In this document: in pieces, positions 1-8,862 of the stretch
How positions within the stretch are numbered: the first letter of the stretch is position 1
Layout of the letters: the number at the start of each line of letters is the position of its first letter
Source of the DNA: Streptomyces toyocaensis
Lineage (GTDB): Bacteria; Actinomycetota; Actinomycetes; Streptomycetales; Streptomycetaceae
DNA length: 64,000 bases
Direction of reading: 5' to 3'
Assembly: GCF_000725125.1 (NCBI RefSeq)
Contig: NZ_JFCB01000019.1
Coordinates: 1 to 64,000 of the forward strand
The notes under the pieces: model-generated
What the model was told of the DNA's origin: nothing
What the model saw: the letters and a program-made list of their open reading frames with translations, nothing else
The model's database searches: none
Made by a program: the position numbers and the translations under genes

Positions 1-42
1 CCCCCGGACCCCCGTCCCCACAGCCGCCCGACCGCCGGAGGC

Positions 43-1698
43 CTACGCGTCGTACACGTCGGCCTTGCGCGGCGAAGCGTCCTGCACCGCCGTACTGAGG
101 AACGACGACCGGGACCCGAACTTCTCCGTGTCCACCCCGTTCTCCTCCAGCACCTTGATCGCCGCCGAGTGCACCACCCGCAGCACCGGTGCTGCCGCAC
201 GCAACGCGTCGTCCGCCATGAACCGGTGCCGCCACGGCTTGTCCGCCCACGCGTGACGCAGACCGAACGGCTCCGGCAGGGTCAGCTTGCCGCCGAGCCA
301 GTACAGCAGCGGCGGATACCAGGTCAGCGGTGCCCGTGCGGTCAGCCGTACCACCTCGTCCGAGTCGACCAGCGGGAGCTTCACCTTCCGGGTCTCCCAG
401 AACTTGATCGACTTCTGGACCTCCTTCTCCTTGGCCGCCGGCTTCGTGGTGAACAGGGAGTGCACCGGTCCCAGCGCGTGCCCGGTGACCTCGATGCGCA
501 GCGTCTCGTGCAGCACGGTCACCGTGATCAGCATGGTGATCACGAGCTGGCCGTCCCACAGCGTCCACTGCACTCCAAGGTAGTGCCGGTCGCCCGCGCC
601 GAACTGCTGCTTGTTGCAGATCTCCTGTATGGCGTGGGACTTGACCTGGTACGCCTCGACGTCCGTGCCCTCGGGCCGGGACACCGCGTCGGCGTTCTCG
701 CCGACGGGCGTCACGATCCAGTGCCGTACGGACGGCTTGGGGAAGCCACCGGTGTGCAGGGGTCCGCGCTCCAGCATCCGCAGCCGGTCGTAGACGGCCT
801 TGATGACGTCCCAGCTGCGGAACGGGTTGATCTCCCGGTCCGGGTCTGCCTGCACCAGGTCCTCGGCGAGCTGCCAGCTGCCCCAGCGCGTGCCCATCCC
901 GAGTATGCCCTTGGGCCCGGCGTAGAACACGGAGTTGGACTGCTGCTCGGCGCTGAGCCGGGCCAGGGACTGCCGCAGTTGCTCGGCCGCCGTCTCACCC
1001 GGGCTGGAGGGGACCGCCTCGGGCACCTTGGCGCCGACGCTGCTCCCGGAGAGCAGGCTGCTCCACCGGTCGCGCAGATCCGTCGCCGTGCGTTCGCAGA
1101 TCCGTTTGGCCCAGAACCAGCCCACCACCGGGGCGACCACCGAGGCGCGCGCGTACCAGCCCCAGAAGCCCTCGAACGGCATGCGGATCAGGAACAGCAC
1201 GGCGAGGGCGCCCACCGCGACCAGCAGGACGGTGGCGAGCGCGCCGGCCCGCTTGTCCTCGCGCCGGCTCATCGTCGTACGGATCTGGAAGACCAGCAGC
1301 CACACCAGCAGACCGGGCAGGAACAGCAGCCCGCACAGGACCATGACGGCGCTCAGCCAGTTGTCCCGCTCGCGGCGGATGCGGTGCGCCGCAAGCGCGT
1401 GCTCCACCACGACCTGCGGCTGGGTGCCGAAGGACTGGATGAGCGGCGCGCGGCCGGAACCGAGCATCCGGTCGATGACGGCCCTGGAGAACGCCTCGCC
1501 CAGATTCGGCCGGAACAGCTTGATCCTCGGCTTGCTGACGGCCGACTTGTGCCACTCGCTGTTGGCCTTGAGTATCTCGTCGGCCTCGTTGTCCCGGTAC
1601 GCCGCCGAGGCCAGCGCGAACGTCGGCGTCTGCCCCTCGTCGCCCGTGCGCGGCACCTGCGGACCGAAGAAATCCGCGTAACCGCTCTCAACGGTCAT
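43..1698 (-). CDS. Membrane protein of unknown function, 551 aa
   Basis: I do not recognise a family. The protein has a hydrophilic N-terminal part of about 110 residues, then three hydrophobic segments at about 114-138, 152-171 and 182-198, and a C-terminal cytosolic-looking domain of about 350 residues. That domain is rich in charged residues and contains a Trp/Pro-rich stretch near the end (PLTWYPPLLYWLGG). I chose the ATG at 1698 because it follows a purine-rich GGGGGCGGGA. The reading frame continues 56 codons further upstream, but that part has low-complexity basic composition and no good ribosome site. The gene lies 219 bases downstream of the EF-G-like gene on the same strand, with a strong terminator hairpin between them, so it is probably transcribed separately. 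The gene itself is well supported; its function is not. Confidence 0.8.
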   Translation of the reverse strand: MTVESGYADFFGPQVPRTGDEGQTPTFALASAAYRDNEADEILKANSEWHKSAVSKPRIKLFRPNLGEAFSRAVIDRMLGSGRAPLIQSFGTQPQVVVEHALAAHRIRRERDNWLSAVMVLCGLLFLPGLLVWLLVFQIRTTMSRREDKRAGALATVLLVAVGALAVLFLIRMPFEGFWGWYARASVVAPVVGWFWAKRICERTATDLRDRWSSLLSGSSVGAKVPEAVPSSPGETAAEQLRQSLARLSAEQQSNSVFYAGPKGILGMGTRWGSWQLAEDLVQADPDREINPFRSWDVIKAVYDRLRMLERGPLHTGGFPKPSVRHWIVTPVGENADAVSRPEGTDVEAYQVKSHAIQEICNKQQFGAGDRHYLGVQWTLWDGQLVITMLITVTVLHETLRIEVTGHALGPVHSLFTTKPAAKEKEVQKSIKFWETRKVKLPLVDSDEVVRLTARAPLTWYPPLLYWLGGKLTLPEPFGLRHAWADKPWRHRFMADDALRAAAPVLRVVHSAAIKVLEENGVDTEKFGSRSSFLSTAVQDASPRKADVYDA

Positions 1699-1877
1699 TC
1701 CCGCCCCCGATCGCCGCGTGACTGTCGTCTTGCGGCCTTCCCGACTTCCGTCCTGCGCACACCTGTTGATCAGGTCTTCAGCGTATCCGCAGCCGGTGCC
1801 GTCCGTCGGCGTACTTCCCAAGCGGCCCACCGGTACGGAGTGAAGCGTTCCAGATCGCGCCGGCACGAGACGCGTAC

Positions 1878-1912
1878 GCGGGCGCCCGCCGGGTCTCCCG
1901 GCGGGCGCCCGC
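1878..1912 (-). terminator. Hairpin after the EF-G-like gene
   Basis: A perfect 16-bp GC stem (1878-1893 with 1897-1912) closes a three-base TCT loop. It starts 5 bases past the TAG stop of the EF-G-like gene, reading on the minus strand. There is no U tract, which is usual for high-GC actinomycete terminators. Confidence 0.8.
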
Positions 1913-1917
1913 GGCGG

Positions 1918-4116
1918 CTACGCGGCCTTGCGTGCCTCCTCCTTGACCCGTTCCGCGACCTGCGGCGGCATGGGCTCGTGCCGCGCGTAACGACGGCTGA
2001 AGCGCGCGGTGCCGTGCGAGAGGGAGCGCAGGTCGACGGCGTACCGGCCGATCTCGATCTCCGGGACCTCGGCCTTGATGACGGTACGTCCGCCGGCCGA
2101 CTGCTCGGTGCCGAGCACCCGGCCGCGCCGGCCGGACAGGTCGCTCATCACGGCGCCGACGTAGTCGTCGCCGACCAGGACGCTCACCTCGGCCACCGGT
2201 TCCAGCAGATGGATCCTCGCGTCCGACGCGGCCTCCCGCAGGGCAAGCGCGCCCGCGGTCTGGAACGCGGCGTCGGAGGAGTCCACCGAGTGCGCCTTGC
2301 CGTCCAGCAGGGTCACCCGCACGTCGACGAGCGGATGTCCCGCGGCGACTCCCCTGGCGGCCTGCGCCTTGACGCCCTTCTCCACCGAGGGGATGAACTG
2401 CCGCGGCACCGCGCCGCCGACCACCTTGTCCACGAACTCGACGCCCGAGCCGTTCGGCAGCGGCTCCACCTCGATCTCGCAGATGGCGAACTGCCCGTGG
2501 CCGCCGGACTGTTTGACGTGCCGGCCGCGCCCTGCCGCCCTGCCGCCGAACGTCTCCCTGAGCGACACCCGGTGCGGTACGACGTCCACCTGAACGCCGT
2601 ACCGGCCGCGCAGCCGCTCCAGCGCCACGTCCGCGTGCGCCTCGCCCAGGCACCACAGCACCACCTGGTGGGTGTCCTGGTTCTGTTCCAGCCGCATCGT
2701 CGGGTCCTCGGCCACCAGCCGGGCCAGTCCCTGCGAGAGCTTGTCCTCGTCCGGCTTGCTGTGCGCCTGGATGGCCAGCGGCAGCAGCGGATCGGGCATC
2801 TCCCAGGGCTCCATGAGCAGGGGGTCGTCCTTGGCGGACAGGGTGTCCCCGGTCTCCGCGCGGCTCAGTTTCGCCACACACGCGAGGTCGCCCGCGATGA
2901 CGTGCGACACCGGACGCTGCTGTTTGCCGAACGGTGTGGACAGGGCCCCGATCCGCTCGTCGACGTCGTGGTCCTCGTGGCCCCGGTCGGCCAGCCCGTG
3001 CCCGGAGACGTGCACGGTCTGATCGGCGCGCAGGGTGCCGGAGAAGACCCTCACCAGCGAGATCCGCCCGACGTACGGGTCGGAGGAGGTCTTCACGACC
3101 TCCGCGACCAGCGGGGCGTCCGGGTCGCACGGCTCGAGCTCCCGGGGCCTGCCGTCGATCGTGGTCACGCGCGGCGTGCCGTGTTCCAGAGGGGTCGGGA
3201 AGCCGCGGGTGATCAACTCCAGCACCTCGACCGTGCCGAGTCCCTGGCGGGCTCCCTCGGCGGCGGGGGCGGCGGCCAGGACGGGGAAGAACACCCCGCG
3301 CGCCACCGCCCGCTCCAGATCCTCGATCAGTGTCGTGACGTCGACCTGCTCCCCGCCGAGATAGCGGTCCATGAGGGTCTCGTCCTCGCTCTCGGCGATG
3401 ATCCCCTCGATCAGCCGGCCCCGGGCCTCCTCGATCAGGGGAACCTGCTCCTCGCCGGGCTCGGACTCCTTGCGCTCGCCGCCGGAGTAGTCGAACAGCT
3501 TCTGCGTCAGCAGCCCGATCAGGCCGTGCACGGGCGCGTGCCCGTCAGGTCCCTCGGGGCCGCGCAGCGGCAGGTACAGCGGCAGCACGGCGTCGGGGTC
3601 CTCCCCGCCGAAGGCCTCCGCGCAGACCCGGGTCATCTCCTCGAAGTCCGCGCGGGCCGCCTCCAGGTGCGTGACGACGATGGCGCGAGGCATGCCGACC
3701 GCCGCGCACTCGTCCCACACCATCCGGGTCGAACCGTCCACGCCGTCCGAGGCCGAGACGACGAAGAGGGCCGCGTCCGCCGCTCGCAGACCGGCCCTGA
3801 GGTCCCCGACGAAGTCGGCGTATCCGGGGGTGTCCAGCAGGTTGACCTTGATGCCGTCCCATTCGAGGGGCACCAGGGAGAGCTGTACCGAGCGCTGCTG
3901 CCGGTGCTCGATGTCGTCGTAGTCGGAGACGGTGCCGCCGTCCTCCACGCGGCCCGCCCGGTTCACCGCCCCCGCGGTCAGCGCGAGGGCCTCCACCAGT
4001 GTCGTCTTGCCCGATCCGGAGTGGCCGACCAGCACCACATTCCGTACGGACGTGGGACGGTCGGCCGCCTGTGCCCTGCCGGCGGCCCCGGGGTGTGTGT
4101 GCGCCTTGTCGCCCAT
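1918..4116 (-). CDS. Elongation factor G-like protein (EF-G2 / FusA2 type)
   Basis: The 732-residue protein is full-length EF-G-like, with a GTPase domain, EF-G domains II-IV (GGHGQFAICEIEVEPL and GAVPRQFIPSVEKGV mark domain IV) and a domain V ending near residue 690. The P-loop GHSGSGKTT is at 31-39. The G3 motif reads DTPGYADF (95-102), so Tyr99 sits where canonical EF-G has the catalytic His. The G4 motif reads THLE (149-152) instead of NKxD. These changes are typical of the actinobacterial EF-G2 branch, for which weak or absent ribosome-stimulated GTPase has been described in mycobacteria. It is therefore probably not the main translocase, which should be encoded beside rpsG elsewhere. 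The ATG at 4116 follows GGGAGG at good spacing; an upstream in-frame extension to 4227 lacks one. The gene is divergent from the PIM operon. Confidence 0.9.
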   Translation of the reverse strand: MGDKAHTHPGAAGRAQAADRPTSVRNVVLVGHSGSGKTTLVEALALTAGAVNRAGRVEDGGTVSDYDDIEHRQQRSVQLSLVPLEWDGIKVNLLDTPGYADFVGDLRAGLRAADAALFVVSASDGVDGSTRMVWDECAAVGMPRAIVVTHLEAARADFEEMTRVCAEAFGGEDPDAVLPLYLPLRGPEGPDGHAPVHGLIGLLTQKLFDYSGGERKESEPGEEQVPLIEEARGRLIEGIIAESEDETLMDRYLGGEQVDVTTLIEDLERAVARGVFFPVLAAAPAAEGARQGLGTVEVLELITRGFPTPLEHGTPRVTTIDGRPRELEPCDPDAPLVAEVVKTSSDPYVGRISLVRVFSGTLRADQTVHVSGHGLADRGHEDHDVDERIGALSTPFGKQQRPVSHVIAGDLACVAKLSRAETGDTLSAKDDPLLMEPWEMPDPLLPLAIQAHSKPDEDKLSQGLARLVAEDPTMRLEQNQDTHQVVLWCLGEAHADVALERLRGRYGVQVDVVPHRVSLRETFGGRAAGRGRHVKQSGGHGQFAICEIEVEPLPNGSGVEFVDKVVGGAVPRQFIPSVEKGVKAQAARGVAAGHPLVDVRVTLLDGKAHSVDSSDAAFQTAGALALREAASDARIHLLEPVAEVSVLVGDDYVGAVMSDLSGRRGRVLGTEQSAGGRTVIKAEVPEIEIGRYAVDLRSLSHGTARFSRRYARHEPMPPQVAERVKEEARKAA

Positions 4117-4411
4117 GATCCTGCCTCCCGTGCACGGTGAGGTCGCTGTGGGCGCGGACCCGCGGAATCCGCGTGCGGTGCGGCTCCGGCGGCGCCCGCG
4201 GTCATTCGAGCTTTGCACTCCCGTCACGGCGCGTCCATACGAGGGACGGGATCCCGCCGGTCCCCGCGCACGGTCCTACGGACCGCGGCCCCCGCCCGGC
4301 CCCACGCGGGTGCCCGGGTGCCCGGCCCCCGCCCGCACGCTCGCGTGGCTACGATTGGGCCCGCCGGTGGCCAGCAGGGGCCATGCGGCCACACCGACCG
4401 TCGGGAAGGCC
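4117..4411. other. Divergent intergenic region, EF-G-like / pgsA
   Basis: The 295 bases between the two divergent starts must hold both promoters. A possible -10 element TACGAT at 4348-4353 faces pgsA, but it has no convincing -35. I see no coding potential or clear operator. Confidence 0.4.
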
Positions 4412-5083
4412 ATGCTGAACAAGTACGCGCGTGCATTCTTCACGCGTGTCCTCACACCGTTCGCCGCGTTTCTCATCCGGCGGGGGGTCAGCCCGGACAC
4501 GGTCACGCTCATCGGCACCGCGGGTGTGGTCGCGGGCGCGCTGGTCTTCTACCCCATGGGCGAGTTCTTCTGGGGCACGGTCGTGATCACGCTGTTCGTG
4601 TTCTCCGACCTGGTCGACGGGAACATGGCCCGCCAGCTCGGGCGGTCCAGCCGGTGGGGCGCCTTCCTGGACTCGACCCTGGACCGGGTCGCCGACGGGG
4701 CCGTCTTCGGCGGCTTCGCCCTGTGGTACGCGGGCGGCGGCGACGACAACGTGCTGTGCGCGGTGTCGATCTTCTGCCTGGCCAGCGGCCAGGTGGTGTC
4801 GTACACCAAGGCGCGCGGCGAGTCGATCGGCCTGCCGGTCGCCGTCAACGGTCTGGTCGAGCGGGCCGAGCGGCTGGTGATCTCGCTGGTCTCGGCCGGT
4901 CTCGCGGGCCTGCACGCCTTCGGTGTGCCGGGCATCCAGTACCTGCTGCCGGTCGCGCTGTGGGTCGTCGCCGTCGGCAGCCTCGTCACGCTGATCCAGC
5001 GGGTCGTCACCGTGCGCCGGGAGTCCGCCGAGGCGGAAGCCGCGGAGCGGCAGGAGACCCGGGGGAGCGAGGCCGCGACGTGA
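4412..5083 (+). CDS. pgsA: Phosphatidylinositol phosphate synthase (CDP-alcohol phosphotransferase)
   Basis: The 223-residue membrane enzyme joins CDP-diacylglycerol to inositol 1-phosphate to give phosphatidylinositol phosphate, the actinobacterial route to PI. The complete CDP-alcohol phosphotransferase signature is visible: D66-x2-D69-G70-x2-A73-R74-x8-G83-x3-D87-x3-D91. Several hydrophobic helices follow. The ATG at 4412 has GGGAAGG upstream. The gene heads a three-gene operon; its TGA overlaps the GTG of the next gene by four bases. Assignment to inositol phosphate rather than glycerol phosphate rests on linkage to the PIM acyltransferase and PimA genes, the same order as in mycobacteria. 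A glycerophosphate PgsA would be the alternative on sequence alone. Confidence 0.9.
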   Translation: MLNKYARAFFTRVLTPFAAFLIRRGVSPDTVTLIGTAGVVAGALVFYPMGEFFWGTVVITLFVFSDLVDGNMARQLGRSSRWGAFLDSTLDRVADGAVFGGFALWYAGGGDDNVLCAVSIFCLASGQVVSYTKARGESIGLPVAVNGLVERAERLVISLVSAGLAGLHAFGVPGIQYLLPVALWVVAVGSLVTLIQRVVTVRRESAEAEAAERQETRGSEAAT

Positions 5084-6006
5084 GCGCCCAGGAGCGGCTC
5101 GCCGACGCCCTGTACGGCGCCGGCTGGGGCACCGTCAGGAAACTCCCCGAGCCCGTCGCGGCCCGCCTCGGGAGGACCGTCGCCGACCTCGCGTGGAAGC
5201 AGCGCGGCAAGGGCGTGCTCCGGCTGGAGAACAACTACGCGCGCGTGGTGCCGGACGCGGGGCCGGACCGGCTGGCCGAACTCTCCCGCGCGGGCATGCG
5301 GTCGTACCTGCGCTACTGGATGGAGTCCTTCCGGCTGCCCGCCTGGAGCGCCGAGCGCATCGCCGACGGCCTCGACGTCAAGGACCTCCACCACCTGACC
5401 GACGGCATGGCGGCCGGCAAGGGCGTCGTCCTGGCGCTGCCGCACCTCGCCAACTGGGACCTCGCCGGCGCCTGGGTCACCACCAGGCTGGGCATACCGT
5501 TCACCACCGTCGCCGAGCGACTGAAGCCGGAGACGCTGTACGACCGGTTCGTCGCCTACCGGGAGGGCCTCGGCATGGAGGTGCTCCCGCACAGCGGCGG
5601 CTCCGCCTTCGGCACGCTGGCCCGGCGGCTGCGCGACGGCGGACTGGTCTGCCTGGTGGCCGACCGTGATCTGTCCTCTTCCGGGGTCGAGGTCGGCTTC
5701 TTCGGCGAGACCGCCCGGATGCCGGCCGGTCCCGCCCTGCTGGCCCAGCAGACCGGGGCGCGGCTGCTGCCGGTGACCCTGTGGTACGACGGCCCGGTGA
5801 TGCGGGGCAAAGTCCATCCGCCGGTCGAGGTGCCCGGGTCGGGTACGCGCCCCGAGAAGACGTCCGTCATGACACAGGCGCTGGCCGACGCCTTCGCCTC
5901 GGGGATCGCCGACCATCCGGAGGACTGGCACATGCTGCAGCGCTTGTGGGTCAGGGACCTCGATCCCGCGGCAGCCCCCGAGAAGGACCAGAAGGGGACC
6001 TCGTGA
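5080..6006 (+). CDS. patA: Phosphatidylinositol mannoside acyltransferase
   Basis: This 308-residue protein belongs to the HtrB/LpxL-like lysophospholipid acyltransferase family. The catalytic HX4D motif is HLANWD (H122, D127). In actinobacteria, family members in this gene position acylate the mannose of PIM1/PIM2 using acyl-CoA on the inner membrane face. The GTG start at 5080 overlaps the pgsA stop by four bases (GTGA) and lies behind a GGGGGAG site inside pgsA. The stop again overlaps the GTG of pimA by four bases, so all three genes are probably translationally coupled. There is no N-terminal signal peptide, as expected for a peripheral enzyme. Substrate assignment is by family and linkage. 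Confidence 0.9.
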   Translation: MSAQERLADALYGAGWGTVRKLPEPVAARLGRTVADLAWKQRGKGVLRLENNYARVVPDAGPDRLAELSRAGMRSYLRYWMESFRLPAWSAERIADGLDVKDLHHLTDGMAAGKGVVLALPHLANWDLAGAWVTTRLGIPFTTVAERLKPETLYDRFVAYREGLGMEVLPHSGGSAFGTLARRLRDGGLVCLVADRDLSSSGVEVGFFGETARMPAGPALLAQQTGARLLPVTLWYDGPVMRGKVHPPVEVPGSGTRPEKTSVMTQALADAFASGIADHPEDWHMLQRLWVRDLDPAAAPEKDQKGTS

Positions 6007-7166
6007 GGATCGGCATCGTCTGTCCGTACTCCTGGGACGTACCGGGTGGTGTCCAGTTCCACATCCGCGACCTGGCCGAGTACTTCATCCGCCTCGGGCA
6101 CGACGTGTCCGTCCTCGCCCCGGCCGACGACGACACACCGCTGCCGCCGTACGTCGTCTCGGCCGGCCGCGCGGTGCCGGTGCCGTACAACGGCTCGGTG
6201 GCCCGGCTCAACTTCGGCTTCCTCTCCGCCGCGCGGGTGCGGCGCTGGCTGCACGAGGGCTCCTTCGACGTCGTCCACATCCACGAGCCGACGTCGCCCT
6301 CGCTCGGCCTGCTGACCTGCTGGGCGGCCGAGGGACCGATCGTCGCCACGTTCCACACCTCCAACCCGCGCTCCCGCGCGATGATCGCCGCGTACGCGAT
6401 CCTCCAGGCCGCCCTGGAGAAGATCAGCGCGCGGATCGCGGTGAGCGAGTACGCCCGCCGCACCCTCGTCGAACACCTGGGCGGCGACGCGGTGGTCATT
6501 CCGAACGGCGTCGACGTCGACTTCTTCGCCGGGGCCGAGCCACGGCCGGAGTGGCAGGGGGACACGATCGGCTTCGTCGGCCGGATCGACGAACCCCGCA
6601 AGGGTCTGCCGGTGCTGATGAAGGCGCTGCCGAAGATCCTCGCCGCCCGTCCGCAGACGCGGCTGCTGGTCGCCGGCCGGGGCGACGAGGAGGAGGCGGT
6701 CGCGTCACTGCCGCGGGAGCTGCGCCCGCGCGTGGAGTTCCTCGGCATGGTCAGCGACGAGGACAAGGCCCGCTTCCTGCGCAGCGTCGACCTGTACGTG
6801 GCGCCCAACACCGGCGGCGAGAGCTTCGGGATCATCCTGGTCGAGGCGATGTCGGCGGGGGCACCCGTGCTCGCCTCCGACCTGGACGCGTTCGCGCAGG
6901 TCCTCGACGGGGGCGCGGCCGGTGAGCTGTTCGCCAACGAGGACGCGGACGCGCTCGCCGAGGCCGCGGTACGGCTCCTGGCCGACCCGGAGCGCCGCGC
7001 GGAACTGCGGGAGCGGGGCAGCGCCCACGTCCGCCGCTTCGACTGGTCGACGGTCGGCGCGGACATCCTCTCGGTGTACGAGACGGTGACGGCGGGCGCG
7101 GCGGCGGTGGCGGCGGACGACCGGGCGACGGGCCTGCGAGCGCGTCTGGGCCTCGCACGGGACTAG
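6003..7166 (+). CDS. pimA: Phosphatidylinositol alpha-mannosyltransferase
   Basis: This 387-residue GT4-family glycosyltransferase transfers mannose from GDP-mannose to phosphatidylinositol, the first step of PIM synthesis at the cytoplasmic face. It has the N-terminal glycine loop (PGGVQFH, 14-20), His118 in FHTSN, GRIDEPRKGL (193-202) in the nucleotide-sugar domain, and the E-x7-E motif formed by E273 and E281 in GGESFGIILVEAM. The length fits the family. It is third in the pgsA-patA-pimA operon with a GTGA overlap at its start. A hairpin follows the stop. Confidence 0.92.
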   Translation: MRIGIVCPYSWDVPGGVQFHIRDLAEYFIRLGHDVSVLAPADDDTPLPPYVVSAGRAVPVPYNGSVARLNFGFLSAARVRRWLHEGSFDVVHIHEPTSPSLGLLTCWAAEGPIVATFHTSNPRSRAMIAAYAILQAALEKISARIAVSEYARRTLVEHLGGDAVVIPNGVDVDFFAGAEPRPEWQGDTIGFVGRIDEPRKGLPVLMKALPKILAARPQTRLLVAGRGDEEEAVASLPRELRPRVEFLGMVSDEDKARFLRSVDLYVAPNTGGESFGIILVEAMSAGAPVLASDLDAFAQVLDGGAAGELFANEDADALAEAAVRLLADPERRAELRERGSAHVRRFDWSTVGADILSVYETVTAGAAAVAADDRATGLRARLGLARD

Positions 7167-7190
7167 CTCCCGTCCGGCGGTCGCCGGGGC

Positions 7191-7225
7191 CCGGGGGTCC
7201 GGGGGCGGCAGCGCCGGACACCCGG
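7191..7225 (+). terminator. Hairpin after pimA
   Basis: A 5-bp and a 6-bp GC helix separated by one mismatch close an 11-base loop, 24 bases past the pimA stop. This is a probable end of the PIM operon, although the next gene could be reached by read-through. Confidence 0.5.
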
Positions 7226-7262
7226 GGACCCCGTGCGGGCGTCACCGGTAGCCTTGCCGCCC

Positions 7263-7805
7263 GTGACCGCAACCCTCATCTGGATCCTCGTCGCCCTTGT
7301 CGCCGTCGGCCTCTATCTGAGCTGGACGGCGGGGCGGCTGGACCGGCTGCACGCCCGCATCGACGCCGCCCGCGCCGCGCTCGACGCGCAACTCCTGCGC
7401 CGCGCCTCCGTGGCACAGGAACTGGCCACCTCGGGCGTGCTCGATCCCGCCGCCTCGATCGTGCTCTACGAGGCCGCGCACGCCGCGCGGCAGGCGGAGG
7501 AGGAACAGCGCGAGGTCGCCGAGAGCGAGCTGAGCCAGGCGCTGCGCGCGGTCTTCGCCGACGCGCACCAGGTGGACGCGGTCAGGGAGGCGCCCGGGGG
7601 AGAGGAAGCGACCCTGGAGCTCGCCGAGGCGGTCCGCAGGGTGCCGATGGCCCGCCGCTTCCACAACGACGCCGTACGGGCCGCGCGTGCCCTGCGGCGG
7701 CACCGCAAGGTGCGCTGGTTCCGGCTGGCCGGGCACGCGCCCTTCCCGATGGCCTTCGAGATGGACGACGAGCCGCCGGCCGCCCTGATCGAGCGGGCGG
7801 GGTAA
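7263..7805 (+). CDS. Single-pass membrane protein of unknown function
   Basis: This 180-residue protein has an N-terminal membrane anchor (about residues 4-21, ILVALVAVGLYLSW). A helical, alanine- and arginine-rich region predicted to face the cytosol follows. The segment just after the anchor (RLDRLHARIDAARAALDAQLL) faintly resembles the start of LemA proteins, but I cannot confirm that family. The GTG at 7263 puts the anchor directly at the N terminus; an in-frame start at 7233 would only add a short polar leader. The gene sits between the PIM operon and pdxS. In mycobacteria this neighbourhood is also occupied by conserved genes, so an envelope-related role is possible, but that is inference. 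Confidence 0.75.
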   Translation: MTATLIWILVALVAVGLYLSWTAGRLDRLHARIDAARAALDAQLLRRASVAQELATSGVLDPAASIVLYEAAHAARQAEEEQREVAESELSQALRAVFADAHQVDAVREAPGGEEATLELAEAVRRVPMARRFHNDAVRAARALRRHRKVRWFRLAGHAPFPMAFEMDDEPPAALIERAG

Positions 7806-7943
7806 CGGCGGGATCCGGCCGCACGGCGGAGCGCCACCGACCGAAAAGGATCCACCGGGTGCGCATTGGCCCTTGCTGTGGCCTGGTCCCCTCACGTTTC
7901 CTCGGTGCTGCAGAAACCCCTCTTTCCTTCAGCGAGGTCACAC

Positions 7944-8855
7944 GTGTCCAGCACGCTCTCCGAAAACCAGGGTCCCGAGACCGGCACCGCCCGCGTGAAG
8001 CGCGGCATGGCCGAGCAGCTCAAGGGCGGCGTGATCATGGACGTCGTCACACCGGAGCAGGCCAAGATCGCCGAGGACGCGGGCGCCGTCGCCGTCATGG
8101 CCCTGGAGCGGGTCCCCGCCGACATCCGCAAGGACGGCGGCGTGGCCCGCATGTCCGACCCGGACATGATCGAGGGCATCATCGACGCGGTCTCCATCCC
8201 CGTGATGGCCAAGTCCCGCATCGGCCACTTCGTCGAGGCCCAGGTGCTGCAGTCGCTCGGCGTCGACTACATCGACGAGTCCGAGGTCCTCACCCCGGCC
8301 GACGAGGTCAACCACTCCGACAAGTGGGCGTTCACCACCCCCTTCGTCTGCGGTGCCACCAACCTGGGCGAGGCACTGCGCCGCATCGCCGAGGGTGCCG
8401 CCATGATCCGCTCCAAGGGCGAGGCCGGCACCGGCAACGTCGTCGAGGCCGTGCGCCACCTGCGCCAGATCAAGAACGAGATCGCCCGCCTGCGCGGTTA
8501 CGACAACAACGAGCTGTACGCCGCCGCCAAGGAGCTGCGCGCCCCGTACGAGCTGGTCAAGGAGGTCGCCGGGCTGGGCAAGCTGCCCGTCGTGCTGTTC
8601 TCCGCCGGTGGCGTGGCCACCCCGGCCGACGCCGCGCTGATGCGTCAGCTCGGTGCCGAGGGCGTCTTCGTCGGCTCCGGCATCTTCAAGTCCGGCGACC
8701 CGGCCAAGCGCGCCGCCGCCATCGTCAAGGCGACCACCTTCTACGACGACCCGAAGATCGTCGCGGACGCGTCACGCAACCTCGGCGAGGCCATGGTCGG
8801 CATCAACTGCGACACCCTGCCCGAGGCCGAGCGCTACGCCAACCGCGGCTGGTAG
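7944..8855 (+). CDS. pdxS: Pyridoxal 5'-phosphate synthase, synthase subunit
   Basis: PdxS condenses ribose 5-phosphate, glyceraldehyde 3-phosphate and ammonia to PLP in the DXP-independent pathway, and forms a dodecamer loaded with PdxT. The 303 residues show the invariant IMDVVTPEQA segment (Asp33), the Schiff-base lysine in VMAKSRIGH (Lys90), and Lys158 in the phosphate-binding RSKGEAGTGN. The GTG at 7944 is preceded by AGCGAGG. An earlier in-frame start (7866) would add residues not found in the family. pdxT begins 7 bases after the stop, so the two subunits are co-transcribed. Confidence 0.97.
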   Translation: MSSTLSENQGPETGTARVKRGMAEQLKGGVIMDVVTPEQAKIAEDAGAVAVMALERVPADIRKDGGVARMSDPDMIEGIIDAVSIPVMAKSRIGHFVEAQVLQSLGVDYIDESEVLTPADEVNHSDKWAFTTPFVCGATNLGEALRRIAEGAAMIRSKGEAGTGNVVEAVRHLRQIKNEIARLRGYDNNELYAAAKELRAPYELVKEVAGLGKLPVVLFSAGGVATPADAALMRQLGAEGVFVGSGIFKSGDPAKRAAAIVKATTFYDDPKIVADASRNLGEAMVGINCDTLPEAERYANRGW

Positions 8856-8862
8856 TCCGCCG

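Noticed and set aside
169..4140. 1323-codon open frame on the plus strand across the first two genes
   Set aside because: It runs antisense to the membrane protein and the EF-G-like gene, has low-complexity Arg/Gly/Pro/Val composition and no family motif. Such frames are by-products of third-position GC bias.
4117..4227. N-terminal extension of the EF-G-like protein to 4227
   Set aside because: The extra 37 residues are Arg/Ser-rich, not family-like, and lack a ribosome site, whereas ATG 4116 has GGGAGG.
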